This document shows, in pieces, positions 42,131 to 51,023 of a DNA stretch of 64,000 nt. Below the pieces are notes generated by a model. That model saw only the letters and a program-made list of their open reading frames with translations. It made no database searches and was not told the DNA's origin. Positions within the stretch are counted from its first letter, which is position 1. Every line of letters starts with the position of its first letter. The DNA is taken from contig NZ_CP108070.1 of NCBI RefSeq assembly GCF_036178845.1, positions 124,001 through 188,000 of the forward strand, written 5' to 3'. Origin of the DNA: Streptomyces sp. NBC_00271 (GTDB taxonomy: Bacteria > Actinomycetota > Actinomycetes > Streptomycetales > Streptomycetaceae). Made by a program: the position numbers and the translations under genes.

Positions 42131-44100
42131 GACAATGCCCGCCTTTCGGGTACACGTTCAGGGTCGTCCCACATCAACGCAAGACGGGCGGCGGACGTAC
42201 GTCCTGTCCGCGCGGTGGAAGCCGCGTTCGGGATCCTGGACTGCCACACCAGGAAGGGCAGCCGTCGGACGTTCAGTTCCTCCGGGTCCCACTGTTCGGC
42301 GAGGATCGCGGCGATGCGACCGGGTTCACCGCCGTCCCGGTGCCACACGGCGATCGGAACGCCGGCGTCGAGCACTGCTTCGATCGTCTCCGTCAGACGC
42401 GGCCCGGAGACGTCGGCCAGTACACAGACGGGGGACTCGGCGGCCTGGAGTATGGTGCCGAGTTCCACGGACACGCCCTCGTCCCGCAGTTCCCTCACCG
42501 CCTGCGGATCCGTTCCGCCATGAGCCTTCAGCCACTGCCACTTGCGAAGCCAGAGCGCCCCGGCCAGGCCGTCCCGCTCTTGCGGGCAACGCACCACGAC
42601 CTCGAACGTCTGGCCGAGCTCGACGGGTTTGCGGCGCCTGCCGATGGGCAGCCGCCAGGATTCGAACGGCTCGGCCAGCAGACCGAGCGGTACATGGAAC
42701 TCGATACGTCGCACGTCGCACGCGTGCGTCTCGTCCAGGAGACGGGCCAGCGCCCGCCGGGTCCCGGCCGGGTCCAGTGGCTGGTCCGACTCCCAGAGCG
42801 TCTCGAAACCCTCGTTGCGGTAGAGCCACATCCGCACCCAGTAGGCGCCATCCCGTTCTGTGTCCTCCTCGAACCGCACATGCAGGCCGACCTGCTCGGG
42901 GTCGGCTCGGGGAGGGACCGGGACCGGGGACATGCCCAGCCGCGTACGGGCCGACTCGATCCAGACGAGGACCTGCTGCGCCCACACGCTGTCCGTGCAG
43001 TGGGCGGCGAGATACCTCATGAACGGCAGCACCAGGGGCATGCCCGGTCGGCCCTGGCGTGCATCGAGGTCGTGCGTGATGCCCGCCAACTCGGCGGTCG
43101 GCAGGCCACGTCGGGCGGGATGGGCGCAGTCGGTGATCTCGAACGCCCAGCGGTAGGCGTCGTACGTGTGGGAGGGAAGGCGGGGCAGGTGGAGCAGCGG
43201 CGCCAATTCGTCCCACGCTCGCTGGTCGAGGCAGGCTGCGCTGTGTGTCGGCGTGCCGCCCGTCGGCCGGTCGTCCGTGTGCCGGCTGTCGCCGAGGAAG
43301 GTGGAGCCGGTCCAGTCCCGGTCGACGACGAACTGGGGCTGCTGCCACGCCAGTCCGCGGGAGCGCATCTCCAAGAGGTCGGCCTGCACGGTCCGGACGA
43401 TCGGAACGAGCTCACGCACGCTCGTCTGCGGCGAGGTCTCCCGGAGCCGGCGGATGAGCGCGTCGGTGAACTGCCCGGCTCCGCTGTCCGGCAGATTCTG
43501 GGCGAGTTCGCCGACCCGGGAGGCGTACAGCGTGAACTGGAGCCGGTCAGGGTCCGGGGGACGGGCGCCGTACTCCGCCACCCCGAAGGAGAGCTTCCGG
43601 GCGAGACGGGCGTCCACTCGGCACGCGTCGCCGATCGCTATCTGCCGGCGGAAGCGGGCCGCCATGGGACCCGATCCCTTCCACCAGCGAAGCGCGGCCT
43701 CGAGATTGAGATGGGACGTCCAGTCCCGGGTGGCGTCGGCGTACGGCAGGAGCAGTTGGTGGGCGTGGTCCAGGTAGCCGTGTCCGGCCCAGTAGATCCA
43801 CAGCAGGTCCCCGTCGCACGCGGGCAGTTCCTTGAACAGCAGACGCTCGACGTGATCGCGTGTCGGCGCCGGGCCGTCGGAGTCCGGCAGGCCCGCCGCG
43901 GTCCGGTCCAGGGGAGACACCAGGACATGGACCTGCTCCTCGGGCACGCCGCCGGCCGTCAGCCAGTCCGCGAAGCGCACGGCGTCCCGCGCCGCGCCGG
44001 GCAGATCCCACCTGTGGCTGATCGCGTAGGACTCGATGCCGACCACCAGGGCGAACATCCTGCGCGGATCGACTGGTTCCATGACATCGGCCGTGCTCAC
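42127..44100 (-). CDS. Caspase-like protease with VMAP-C domain
   Basis: A 657-residue protein. N-terminal caspase (peptidase C14) domain: strand 'RMFALVVGIESYA', catalytic His in 'IYWAGHGYLD' (His107) and catalytic Cys in 'IAIGDACRVDA' (Cys160), so the dyad is intact. The remaining ~450 residues look like the VMAP-C region of vWA-MoxR-associated proteins: an alpha-helical linker followed by the strand-rich 'GLHVRFEEDTERDGAYWVRMWLYRNEGFETLWESD' segment and 'RIEFHVPLGLLAEPFESWRLP'. It starts at GTG 44100, overlapping the hydrolase stop (GTGA). As the likely effector, activated cleavage could kill or arrest the cell. Confidence 0.85.
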   Translation of the reverse strand: MSTADVMEPVDPRRMFALVVGIESYAISHRWDLPGAARDAVRFADWLTAGGVPEEQVHVLVSPLDRTAAGLPDSDGPAPTRDHVERLLFKELPACDGDLLWIYWAGHGYLDHAHQLLLPYADATRDWTSHLNLEAALRWWKGSGPMAARFRRQIAIGDACRVDARLARKLSFGVAEYGARPPDPDRLQFTLYASRVGELAQNLPDSGAGQFTDALIRRLRETSPQTSVRELVPIVRTVQADLLEMRSRGLAWQQPQFVVDRDWTGSTFLGDSRHTDDRPTGGTPTHSAACLDQRAWDELAPLLHLPRLPSHTYDAYRWAFEITDCAHPARRGLPTAELAGITHDLDARQGRPGMPLVLPFMRYLAAHCTDSVWAQQVLVWIESARTRLGMSPVPVPPRADPEQVGLHVRFEEDTERDGAYWVRMWLYRNEGFETLWESDQPLDPAGTRRALARLLDETHACDVRRIEFHVPLGLLAEPFESWRLPIGRRRKPVELGQTFEVVVRCPQERDGLAGALWLRKWQWLKAHGGTDPQAVRELRDEGVSVELGTILQAAESPVCVLADVSGPRLTETIEAVLDAGVPIAVWHRDGGEPGRIAAILAEQWDPEELNVRRLPFLVWQSRIPNAASTARTGRTSAARLALMWDDPERVPERRALS

Positions 44101-45344
44101 CGCGATGCCTCGATCTCCTTGACGATCCGGTCGTACACCGCGTCGAGTTTCCAGTAGGCGCTGTGGCTGAGCGGAAACGGTTGGCGGCTGCTCACCTCGT
44201 GGTCGGTCACCCGGGAGTCGTCGGTGAATACCGGTTCCGCCCGGTAGGCCAGCAGGTCCCTGCGGTCGTAGACGTTGAGCCAGCGCGGGAACCCCGGGGG
44301 CAGACCGGCCGACGGCGGCAGACCGGTGAGCGCGCCGAGTTCGTGCAGGAACGGTGCCTGAGAGCCCACGGTGACCAGCAACTGGGGCTGTGGCAGAGCC
44401 GTCTGTCCGATCGCGGCCAGTGCGCACGAGTCCACCAGTGCGATGCCCCCGAGACTGTGGCCGATGACGACTGTCGGCCCGTCCTGGGAGACGATCGTCT
44501 GCTCCAGGCGGTCGCGCAGCGGCCCGCCCCTGGCCTGGTAGCGCAGGATGTCGCCGAGTGCGGGGACCGCGCCGGTGGTCAGCGGCGTGCGCCAGCGGTC
44601 CAGCACGGGCTGTGTCGTCAGGCGCAGCGCCAGGGTGCCCAGCACGGCTCCGACCCGCTCGCCCGGGAACCGTCCCGTGCCGCCGAGACGGGCGGAGACG
44701 AGGTCGACGAGGCGGTCTCGTTCGTCCCCCGTGCAGACCACCTCGTCGCCGACGGCGGCCAGTGCATGCGCGACGACCGCTCGTGCCGTCGAGGTCACCA
44801 GTTCCCGCACGGCCGGCGCGTCCACGGCGGTATCGCAGGCGTCACCGAACTCCGGAGCGGACGCCACTGCTTGCGCTGCCGCGAGGACGTTCGCCATTCC
44901 TCCCGCCGCCTGCGCGATCCCGCTCGCGGGCGGGTCGGCGGACAAAGCCGCCGGTAAGGCCTCCAGGGCGCGGGCGACTTGGCGCCCCTCGGCGAGTACG
45001 CCGGGTGCCCCGATGTCGTCGTCCTGTAAGCCGCACTCGGCCAACACCCGCAGTTCGCAGAGCGGATCGACGAGCAGAAGCCCCCATACCGCGGCCTCCT
45101 CGTCCAAGGGGGTGGCGTCCGACGGGCCACGGGCCCGGCCCCTGCGGGGGATCGAGACGCCGCCCGCTCCGAGGGAAGCGCCGTGCGCGTCACCCCAGTA
45201 GACGGCGGACACCTCGGCCTGGGGAAGGCGCGACCCCAGGTTGTCGAGGACCAAGTCCGACAGACGCGCGAACCGCTCCCGGCGTACTCCGGTCCCGTGA
45301 ACGAAGATGACGCGCAGCCGCTCACCGCTGGGCAGGTCCGCCAC
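44097..45344 (-). CDS. Alpha/beta-hydrolase (lipase-like), first gene of ternary operon
   Basis: A ~415-residue hydrolase. N-terminal 'LRVIFVHGTGVRRERF' is the oxyanion-hole strand; 'TVVIGHSLGGIALVDSCAL' is the nucleophile elbow (Ser of GHSLGG); the C-terminal 'PLSHSAYWKLDAVYDRIV' can supply the catalytic His. Between them is a long helical lid-like insertion (residues ~100-260). Such genes sometimes accompany caspase-type systems as a second effector acting on lipids or esters. Start GTG 45344 follows GGGGGAGG; a longer frame begins at 45398. Its stop overlaps the next start, so it leads the coupled operon. Confidence 0.75.
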   Translation of the reverse strand: MADLPSGERLRVIFVHGTGVRRERFARLSDLVLDNLGSRLPQAEVSAVYWGDAHGASLGAGGVSIPRRGRARGPSDATPLDEEAAVWGLLLVDPLCELRVLAECGLQDDDIGAPGVLAEGRQVARALEALPAALSADPPASGIAQAAGGMANVLAAAQAVASAPEFGDACDTAVDAPAVRELVTSTARAVVAHALAAVGDEVVCTGDERDRLVDLVSARLGGTGRFPGERVGAVLGTLALRLTTQPVLDRWRTPLTTGAVPALGDILRYQARGGPLRDRLEQTIVSQDGPTVVIGHSLGGIALVDSCALAAIGQTALPQPQLLVTVGSQAPFLHELGALTGLPPSAGLPPGFPRWLNVYDRRDLLAYRAEPVFTDDSRVTDHEVSSRQPFPLSHSAYWKLDAVYDRIVKEIEASR

Positions 45345-45591
45345 CCCCTCCCCCTTGGAGACCCACCCCGAAAGTGTGCACCAACTGTGCGTGGCCACGC
45401 AGGCACTCGATCAATGTGCCGCGTCCGCCCCGCCGTGCCCCGAGGCAGCGGCGTGAGCCGGCATCGTCGATGGGGGAACGTGTCTCGCCCCGGCTGCCTG
45501 GGGCCCCGCCGGCACACGCAGGCCTCCGTCCTTCGGCCCACGGGCCTTCGATCTCCGCTGCCGCGGCGGGAGTTCGGCGTGCCCGGCGGGT
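45345..45591. promoter_or_regulatory. Bidirectional promoter region, ternary operon / NACHT
   Basis: 247 bp between the divergent hydrolase and NACHT genes; the only place for the promoters of both transcription units. I see no clear palindrome matching a CRP-type site, although the operon encodes a CRP/FNR module that could act here. Confidence 0.5.
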
Positions 45592-47697
45592 ATGCAGCAA
45601 GGCATGGCGGGATTCGGGGGACGACGGGAACGGGAGCGGCGCCGGGTGGGGGTCGCGCTCGCTGCGCTCCTGCTGATGGCCAGTGCCGGATACGCGGTGT
45701 CCCAGTTGGTGCGCGGTGGGCTCGGTCCGGCTGACACCGCCGGGCTGCTGGGGCTGCCGCTCGGGGCGGCCGGACTGGTGGCCGCGGTGGCTGCGCTGCG
45801 GCGCCCCTGGCAGGGCACGGACGCCGAACTGGTACGGCAGTGGGCGGCGACGCTGGCCGTCCAGGTGCAGGAGAGCGAGCGCAAACTGCGGCACCAGTTG
45901 CTCGGCGGCGACACCCGGCGCATCGACCTGCGCTACACCCTGCGCGCGGTGCCGGGGCGCGCGGCCGAGGCCCCCGTGGCGGGACGCACCTTCCGCGGCA
46001 TCGGCGCCCCCGGCCCGGACTGTGACCCGGCCCCCGACATCGCCGGGTTCTTCCAGACCACCCGGCCCCGGCGACTGGTCATCGCGGGAGTACCCGGCTC
46101 CGGCAAGACGGTGCTGGCCCTGGAGCTCGTGCTGGCCCTGGCTTCCGACCGGGCCGACGGCGACCCGGTGCCCGTGCGTATCCCCATGGCTCAGTGGGAC
46201 ACGGCCCACACGCTGCCCGAACTGCTGGTGGACCACCTCACCCAGGCCCTCGACTGGCCCCGGGAGATGGCGGAGGGGCTGGTGGCCCACGGCATGGTGC
46301 TGCCGGTCCTCGACGGCCTGGACGAGATGGATCCGCCGCGAGCCGACGGCTCACCGGACCCGGACGCCCGCCGGGCACGAGCCGCCGTACAGCACCTCAA
46401 CGCCCACCAGCAGGGCCTGAACGCAGGCCCGCTCGTCCTCACCAGCCGGATCGCGAACTACGACGCGCTCCTCGCGCACGAGCCGCTGATCGACTCCGCG
46501 CTGGTAGTCATCTCGCCCGTGGCGTCCGCACCCGCGCTGACCTATCTGCGCGACCGCTGCCACGACCCGGCCCGCTGGCGGACCCTGCTGGACCACCTCG
46601 CCGCCCACCCCTTCGGCGTGCACGCCCAGGCGTTGTCGACCCCCTGGCGGCTCGGGCTGACCGCCACCGTCTACCGCTACCACGGCGACCCGGCGGACCT
46701 GCTTGTGCTGCACGACATCGACGCGCTCGACCGGCACCTGCTGGCCCGCTACATTCCGGCCGCCGTGGAACCGGCGGCCGGCGCCCCGGGCCCGCCCCGC
46801 TACCGGCCGGCACAGGTCCACCGGTGGCTGCATCACCTCGCCGGGCACCTGGCGGGAACCGGCGCCACCGCGTACCCGACCACCGACATCACTGTGCACG
46901 GCCTGTGGCCGCTGGCCGGGCCCCGCACGGTGCGCGTGGCGGACGCGCTGCTGACGTTCTGCCTGATCAGCGCCGTCCTGCCCGGCGCCTGGCTCACCCC
47001 TCTGGTCGGCGAGGTGGCGTCCAGCGTGCTGGCCTTGGCCGGGGCGTCCAGCCTGGCCGCCGCTCTCGCCCCCAGCCCCAGCAGACTGGACTGGCAAAAG
47101 CGGCACGTTCCCGGCCTGCGGGGCCGCTTCGTGGTGGGTCTCGTCGTCAACCCTGTCCTCGCCACCGTCGTCGGCATCGCCACCGGGCTGGCGCTCGGCG
47201 CGGCCCTTGTGGCGGCAGGACATGCCTCGGCCGCGCTTGCCGCCGGGACGGTCGTGAGCTGGGTGGCCGGGCTGGGCGCCGGCTTCCGGTTCAGCATGGC
47301 GGCCGGCCTGCGCGGGGCGCCCACGACCGCCGTCAGCCCTCCCATCGCGCTGCGCGACGACACCGTGTACGGGCTCATCTACGCGGTTTCCACCGGACTG
47401 TTCGGCGGGCTGGCGGTCGGCGGCACGGTGGCCCTGCTCCTGGATCCGAGCACGGGTCTGGTCATCGGGGCGGCCACCGCGGTCGCCTCCGGCCAGGCCT
47501 CGGGCCTCAGCGCCGCGCGCCGCTACCTGGTTTTTCTGCTGTGCTCGCGCCGGCGGCTGCCCTTCCGGCTGGGCCGCTTCTTGGACTGGGCCTGTTCCGC
47601 GGGCCTCATGCGCTACTCCGGTCCCGCCTACCAGTTCCGGCACGCCGAACTACAGCACTGGCTCGCGGCGCATCCGGCTTCCGGGGTTCTGCCTTGA
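45592..47697 (+). CDS. Membrane-anchored NACHT NTPase
   Basis: A 701-residue STAND-type NTPase. Two N-terminal transmembrane helices (~19-40 and 50-70), a cytosolic linker, then a NACHT domain with Walker A 'GVPGSGKT' (166-173) and Walker B 'MVLPVLDGLDEMDP' (~236-250). The C-terminal half (from ~450) contains roughly six hydrophobic helices ('LLTFCLISAVLPGAWL', 'GLVVNPVLATVVGIATGLALG', 'GLIYAVSTGLFGGLAVGGTVALLL') and ends 'YQFRHAELQHWLAAH', a NACHT winged-helix-like tail. NACHT NTPases sense intruders or stress in bacterial immunity; the membrane segments suggest a membrane-permeabilising or envelope-sensing role. Divergent from the ternary operon. Start ATG 45592 or ATG 45604. Confidence 0.85.
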   Translation: MQQGMAGFGGRRERERRRVGVALAALLLMASAGYAVSQLVRGGLGPADTAGLLGLPLGAAGLVAAVAALRRPWQGTDAELVRQWAATLAVQVQESERKLRHQLLGGDTRRIDLRYTLRAVPGRAAEAPVAGRTFRGIGAPGPDCDPAPDIAGFFQTTRPRRLVIAGVPGSGKTVLALELVLALASDRADGDPVPVRIPMAQWDTAHTLPELLVDHLTQALDWPREMAEGLVAHGMVLPVLDGLDEMDPPRADGSPDPDARRARAAVQHLNAHQQGLNAGPLVLTSRIANYDALLAHEPLIDSALVVISPVASAPALTYLRDRCHDPARWRTLLDHLAAHPFGVHAQALSTPWRLGLTATVYRYHGDPADLLVLHDIDALDRHLLARYIPAAVEPAAGAPGPPRYRPAQVHRWLHHLAGHLAGTGATAYPTTDITVHGLWPLAGPRTVRVADALLTFCLISAVLPGAWLTPLVGEVASSVLALAGASSLAAALAPSPSRLDWQKRHVPGLRGRFVVGLVVNPVLATVVGIATGLALGAALVAAGHASAALAAGTVVSWVAGLGAGFRFSMAAGLRGAPTTAVSPPIALRDDTVYGLIYAVSTGLFGGLAVGGTVALLLDPSTGLVIGAATAVASGQASGLSAARRYLVFLLCSRRRLPFRLGRFLDWACSAGLMRYSGPAYQFRHAELQHWLAAHPASGVLP

Positions 47698-47700
47698 GGG

Positions 47701-47826
47701 CGCATCGGAACTCCCGAGGACGTCGCCCAGGCCGTCGTCCTCGCCCTGACCAACACCTTCATGACCGGTGTCACCCTTCCTGTTGACGGCGGGCAGCCCC
47801 TCGTTCAGCCATGCCCGGCGTCATAG
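47701..47826 (+). pseudogene. SDR oxidoreductase C-terminal fragment
   Basis: Reads 'IGTPEDVAQAVVLALTNTFMTGVTLPVDGGQPLV', the last strand and cofactor-closing 'DGG' of short-chain dehydrogenases. The rest of the gene is absent; homology begins right after the NACHT stop codon. Confidence 0.8.
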
Positions 47827-47991
47827 GCGGCCGGCCCGTCAGGCCGCCGTATGGACGACTGGCAGACCACGGCGCCGGAGATCTGCCAGGAACTGGGAGA
47901 CCAGGGCGTCGGAGGGTGTCGACGTCGTCGCGACGACGCCGCGGTGTATCCGGGGTTCGAAACGTCGCACCACTCCGGCGGGACGGGCAGT

Positions 47992-48488
47992 CAGTGCGGA
48001 TGCGGGCTCCTCAACACCACGCCGGTGGTGGGCGGGGTCGTCCAGGACCAGCTGGCAGATCCGGAATCGGCCAGGCCCTGGCAGCGGGTTCACGGCGGCA
48101 GCGGCACCCCGGACGAGCACCGACACCTCCTGCAGGCGCGCGATGCCCTGCAGAGCGTGGTGTGCGCGCTACCCGGCCGGCCGCGTCGCTCGCCCCGCTC
48201 CTCAAGGACGTCACCTCCCACCCGCACCTCTCCCCCACCGGGGTGTCCTGGGAGATCGACGCCCCGCAAGAGCGCCGGATGGCGGTGGAGGCCGTCCTGG
48301 CCTGGAGCACACTGCAGGAGACGATGCCCGGCCGCCTGCGGCCGTGTGCCAACCCGGAATGCCGGCGGTTCCTCCTCGACCGCAGCAAGGCCAACAAGGC
48401 CCGCTGGTGCTCGATGGCCGTCTGCGGCAACAGGATGAAGGCCAGGCGCCACTACCAGCGCACCCGCGACGACGGCGCCGCCGAGTAA
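47992..48488 (+). pseudogene. CGNR zinc-finger protein, frameshifted
   Basis: The 3' part encodes 'RLRPCANPECRRFLLDRSKANKARWCSMAVCGNRMKARRHYQR', the CGNR zinc finger typical of ABATE-type stress regulators, ending at TAA 48488. The N-terminal part ('LLNTTPVVGGVVQDQLADPES', 'HRHLLQARDALQSVV') lies in another frame, and the shift is near 48165. The true start cannot be found, so the gene is decayed. Confidence 0.8.
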
Positions 48489-48639
48489 CGAGTCAGCACG
48501 CGGTAGCGGCGGCTGGACCGTGACATGACGGTGGCCGCGACGGGTTGGTGATGTTGTGACGCATTACCGGGCCCGTGCGGCCTTGTCCCATCGCGCCTCC
48601 TGCGGCCTTGACCGTGCACATCTCGGCGTTTAGATCGAT

Positions 48640-49261
48640 GAGTTGACCAGCGCGTGGATGGCCCGGTGCGAGTCCGAGCTGCGCGAGCGTCGCGGCGGAG
48701 AACGCAAGCGGGCCGCCGGAGCCGGGCCGAACCACAAGCTGGTCTTCACTACAGCTGCCACACGCAGCACTGACCGAGTTGTACGGGGTCACCCGGCCCA
48801 CCGTCACCCGCGCCATCCACGAGATCGGCCGCTACTGGCCGCCCGCGGCTTCGCTGCCCCCCGGTCGGCCCGGCATCCGGCTGCACACGCCGGCCCACTA
48901 CGTCCTCGCCTCCGCCCGGGCCGAAGGCGTCGAGCTTCGTATCGACGGCACCCAGACGCAGGTCCGACGTCCCAAGGCCGACCGACCCGGCCGCAAGGTG
49001 TTCGTCTCCGGCAAGAAGAAGCAGCACACCGCCAAGACCACCACCGTCAGTGACGGTTCGGGGCGCCTGCTGTGGCCCGGGGCCGACCGGCCCGGCCGGA
49101 TGCACGACCAGGCCGCGCTGCGCACCGAAGGCATCGCCGAGCAGCTGCGGACACCTCCGCAGGTCACTGTGATGGTCGACGAGGGCCACCGGGGTCTGGC
49201 CAACGACTTCCCCGAACCCACCAGCCGACCGCCACGCAAGCACACCGTTCCTGGGCAGTGA
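48640..49261 (+). pseudogene. IS5-type transposase, frameshifted and truncated
   Basis: Begins with 'CESELRERRGGERKRAAGAGPNHKLVFT', shifts frame near 48750 to 'LTELYGVTRPTVTRAIHEIGRYW', then 'GVELRIDGTQTQVRRPKADRPGRKVFVSGKKKQHTAKTTTVSD' and 'GRMHDQAAL', 'VMVDEGHRGLANDFPE'. This is the helix-turn-helix/DDE_Tnp_4 kind of IS5 transposase. The last ~60 residues with the catalytic Glu are missing where the IS605-type element begins. Confidence 0.8.
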
Positions 49262-49506
49262 GCAGGAGTGAGTCCCGGCTCGCCGGTACGCCCCGAACGG
49301 TCCTTGGGCGCATTGGTCCTCCGCTTTCGCGTCCCGGGGCCGGCAACGCATGTTCTGTATGCGCTCCGTCCCAGGCGGGCGGAATCCCTACGGCTTGGCC
49401 ATCCCTTGCTCTTCGCAGGGAATCCCGGCCTTGAGGCCGGGCGGGAATGCGGTCCTCGGTCTGGAGGCGCGAAGTGCCGGGGTTCTCTGCGTCTGTGTGG
49501 TGACGG

Positions 49507-49936
49507 TCAGGCTGGCCGCTTCTGGCTGTCGATGTAGTCCTTGACGATGCTCAGTGGTGCGCCGCCGCAGGAGCCCGCGAAGTAGGACGGGGACCAGAAC
49601 ACCGAGCCCGTGCCGATTCGGTTCATCCGGCCGGTGTACTCCGCGCGCAGGTAGCGGGAGCTGACGCCCTTGAGGGAGTTGACGAGTTTGGACAGGGCGA
49701 TTTTCGGCGGGTAGTGGACGAGCAGGTGGACGTGGTCGCCTTCGCCGTTGAACTCCCGCAGCTGTGCGCCGAAGCTCTCGCACACGTCCCGCGTGATCGT
49801 CTCGCAGCGCGTCAGCATCTCGCTGTTGGAGATCTCACGCCGGTACTTGGTGACGAACCACCAAGTGTGCATGGAGGTTGTGGATGACCTGGTTTCCCCG
49901 ACGGATATCGGGATCTGGTTCCCAGCGTGATGACAT
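49507..49936 (-). pseudogene. IS200/IS605 TnpA (Y1 HUH transposase), frameshifted
   Basis: The main frame encodes 'FVTKYRREISNSEMLTRCETITRDVCESFGAQLREFNGEGDHVHLLVHYPPK', with the HUH motif HVH, 'LSKLVNSLKGVSSRYLRAEY', and the catalytic Tyr in 'IVKDYIDSQKRPA'. The expected N-terminus, 'MSSRWEPDPDIRRG', then 'VIHNLHAHLV', is one frame away from ATG 49936; one extra base near 49855 breaks the gene. The ATG at 49872 would give a protein lacking the first strand. Confidence 0.85.
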
Positions 49937-51023
49937 ACGCCAAATGTGCAAATGTATTAGGATTGGGTGAAATCGACGGGAGGGGGCGGGTGTTGGGGTG
50001 ATACGTGCGTACAAGTTCCTCATGCGGCCCACCGTCCGGCAGGGTCAGGCGCTGTCCGAGATGCTGCGGGATCACTGCTCCCTCTACAACGGGGCGTTGC
50101 AGGAACGCCGTGACGCCTACCGGCATGTCTCGAAGACGAGCGTCAGATACGGGATGCAGTCCGCGCAGCTCAAGGACATCCGGGCGTTCGACCCGGAGCG
50201 TCAGGGCCGCTGGTCGTTCTCCTCCCAGCAGGCCACCTTGCGCCGCCTCGACAAGGCGATGCAGGCGTTTTTCCGCCGGGTCAAGTCCGGTGAGACGCCC
50301 GGCTATCCGCGTTTCCGCGGGGTGACCTGGTTCGACACGGTGGAGTTCCCCAAGGACGGGGACGGCTGCCGGTGGGACTCCACCCCGCACGACCCCGTTA
50401 CCCGCGTCCGCTTCCAGGGCGTCGGCCACGTCAGGGTCCACCAGCACCGCGCCGTGGCCGGGCGGGTCAAGACCGTGTCGGTCAAGCGGGAGGGCCGTAA
50501 GTGGTTCGTCGTGCTCACCACCGAGCAGGACCAGCCCGAACCGCTGCCCGCGACCGGCAGCGTGGTCGGCATCGACCTGGGCATCGCGAACTTCCTCGCC
50601 GACTCGAACGGCGGGTTCGTGCCCAACCCGCGCCACGGCCGCCGAGCAGCCCAGAAGCTCCAGGCAGCGCAGCAGGAACTGTCCCGGTTCCCGCGCCGCA
50701 AGGCGAAGGACCGCACCGCCAACCACCAGCGCGCGGTGGAGAAGGTCGCCCGGCTCCACGGCAAGGTGCGCCGCCAGCGGCTCGACCACGCACACAAGAC
50801 CGCGCTCGGTCTGGTCCGCGCACATGACGTCATCGCGCACGAAGACCTCAAGATCCGCAACATGAGCAGGGCCCCCGCACCGAAGCCCGACCCCGGCCGG
50901 CCGGGCACCTTCCTGCCCAACGGGGCCGCCGCGAAGGCCGGGCTCAACACGTCGATCAACGATGCCGGATGGGGGGTGTTCCTGACGATCCTGCACGCCA
51001 AGACACCTCACGGAGCTAAGTCG

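Noticed and set aside
46351..47643. 430-codon ORF antisense to the NACHT gene
   Set aside because: Shadow; Gln/Gly/Arg-rich with no domain, opposite a clear NTPase.
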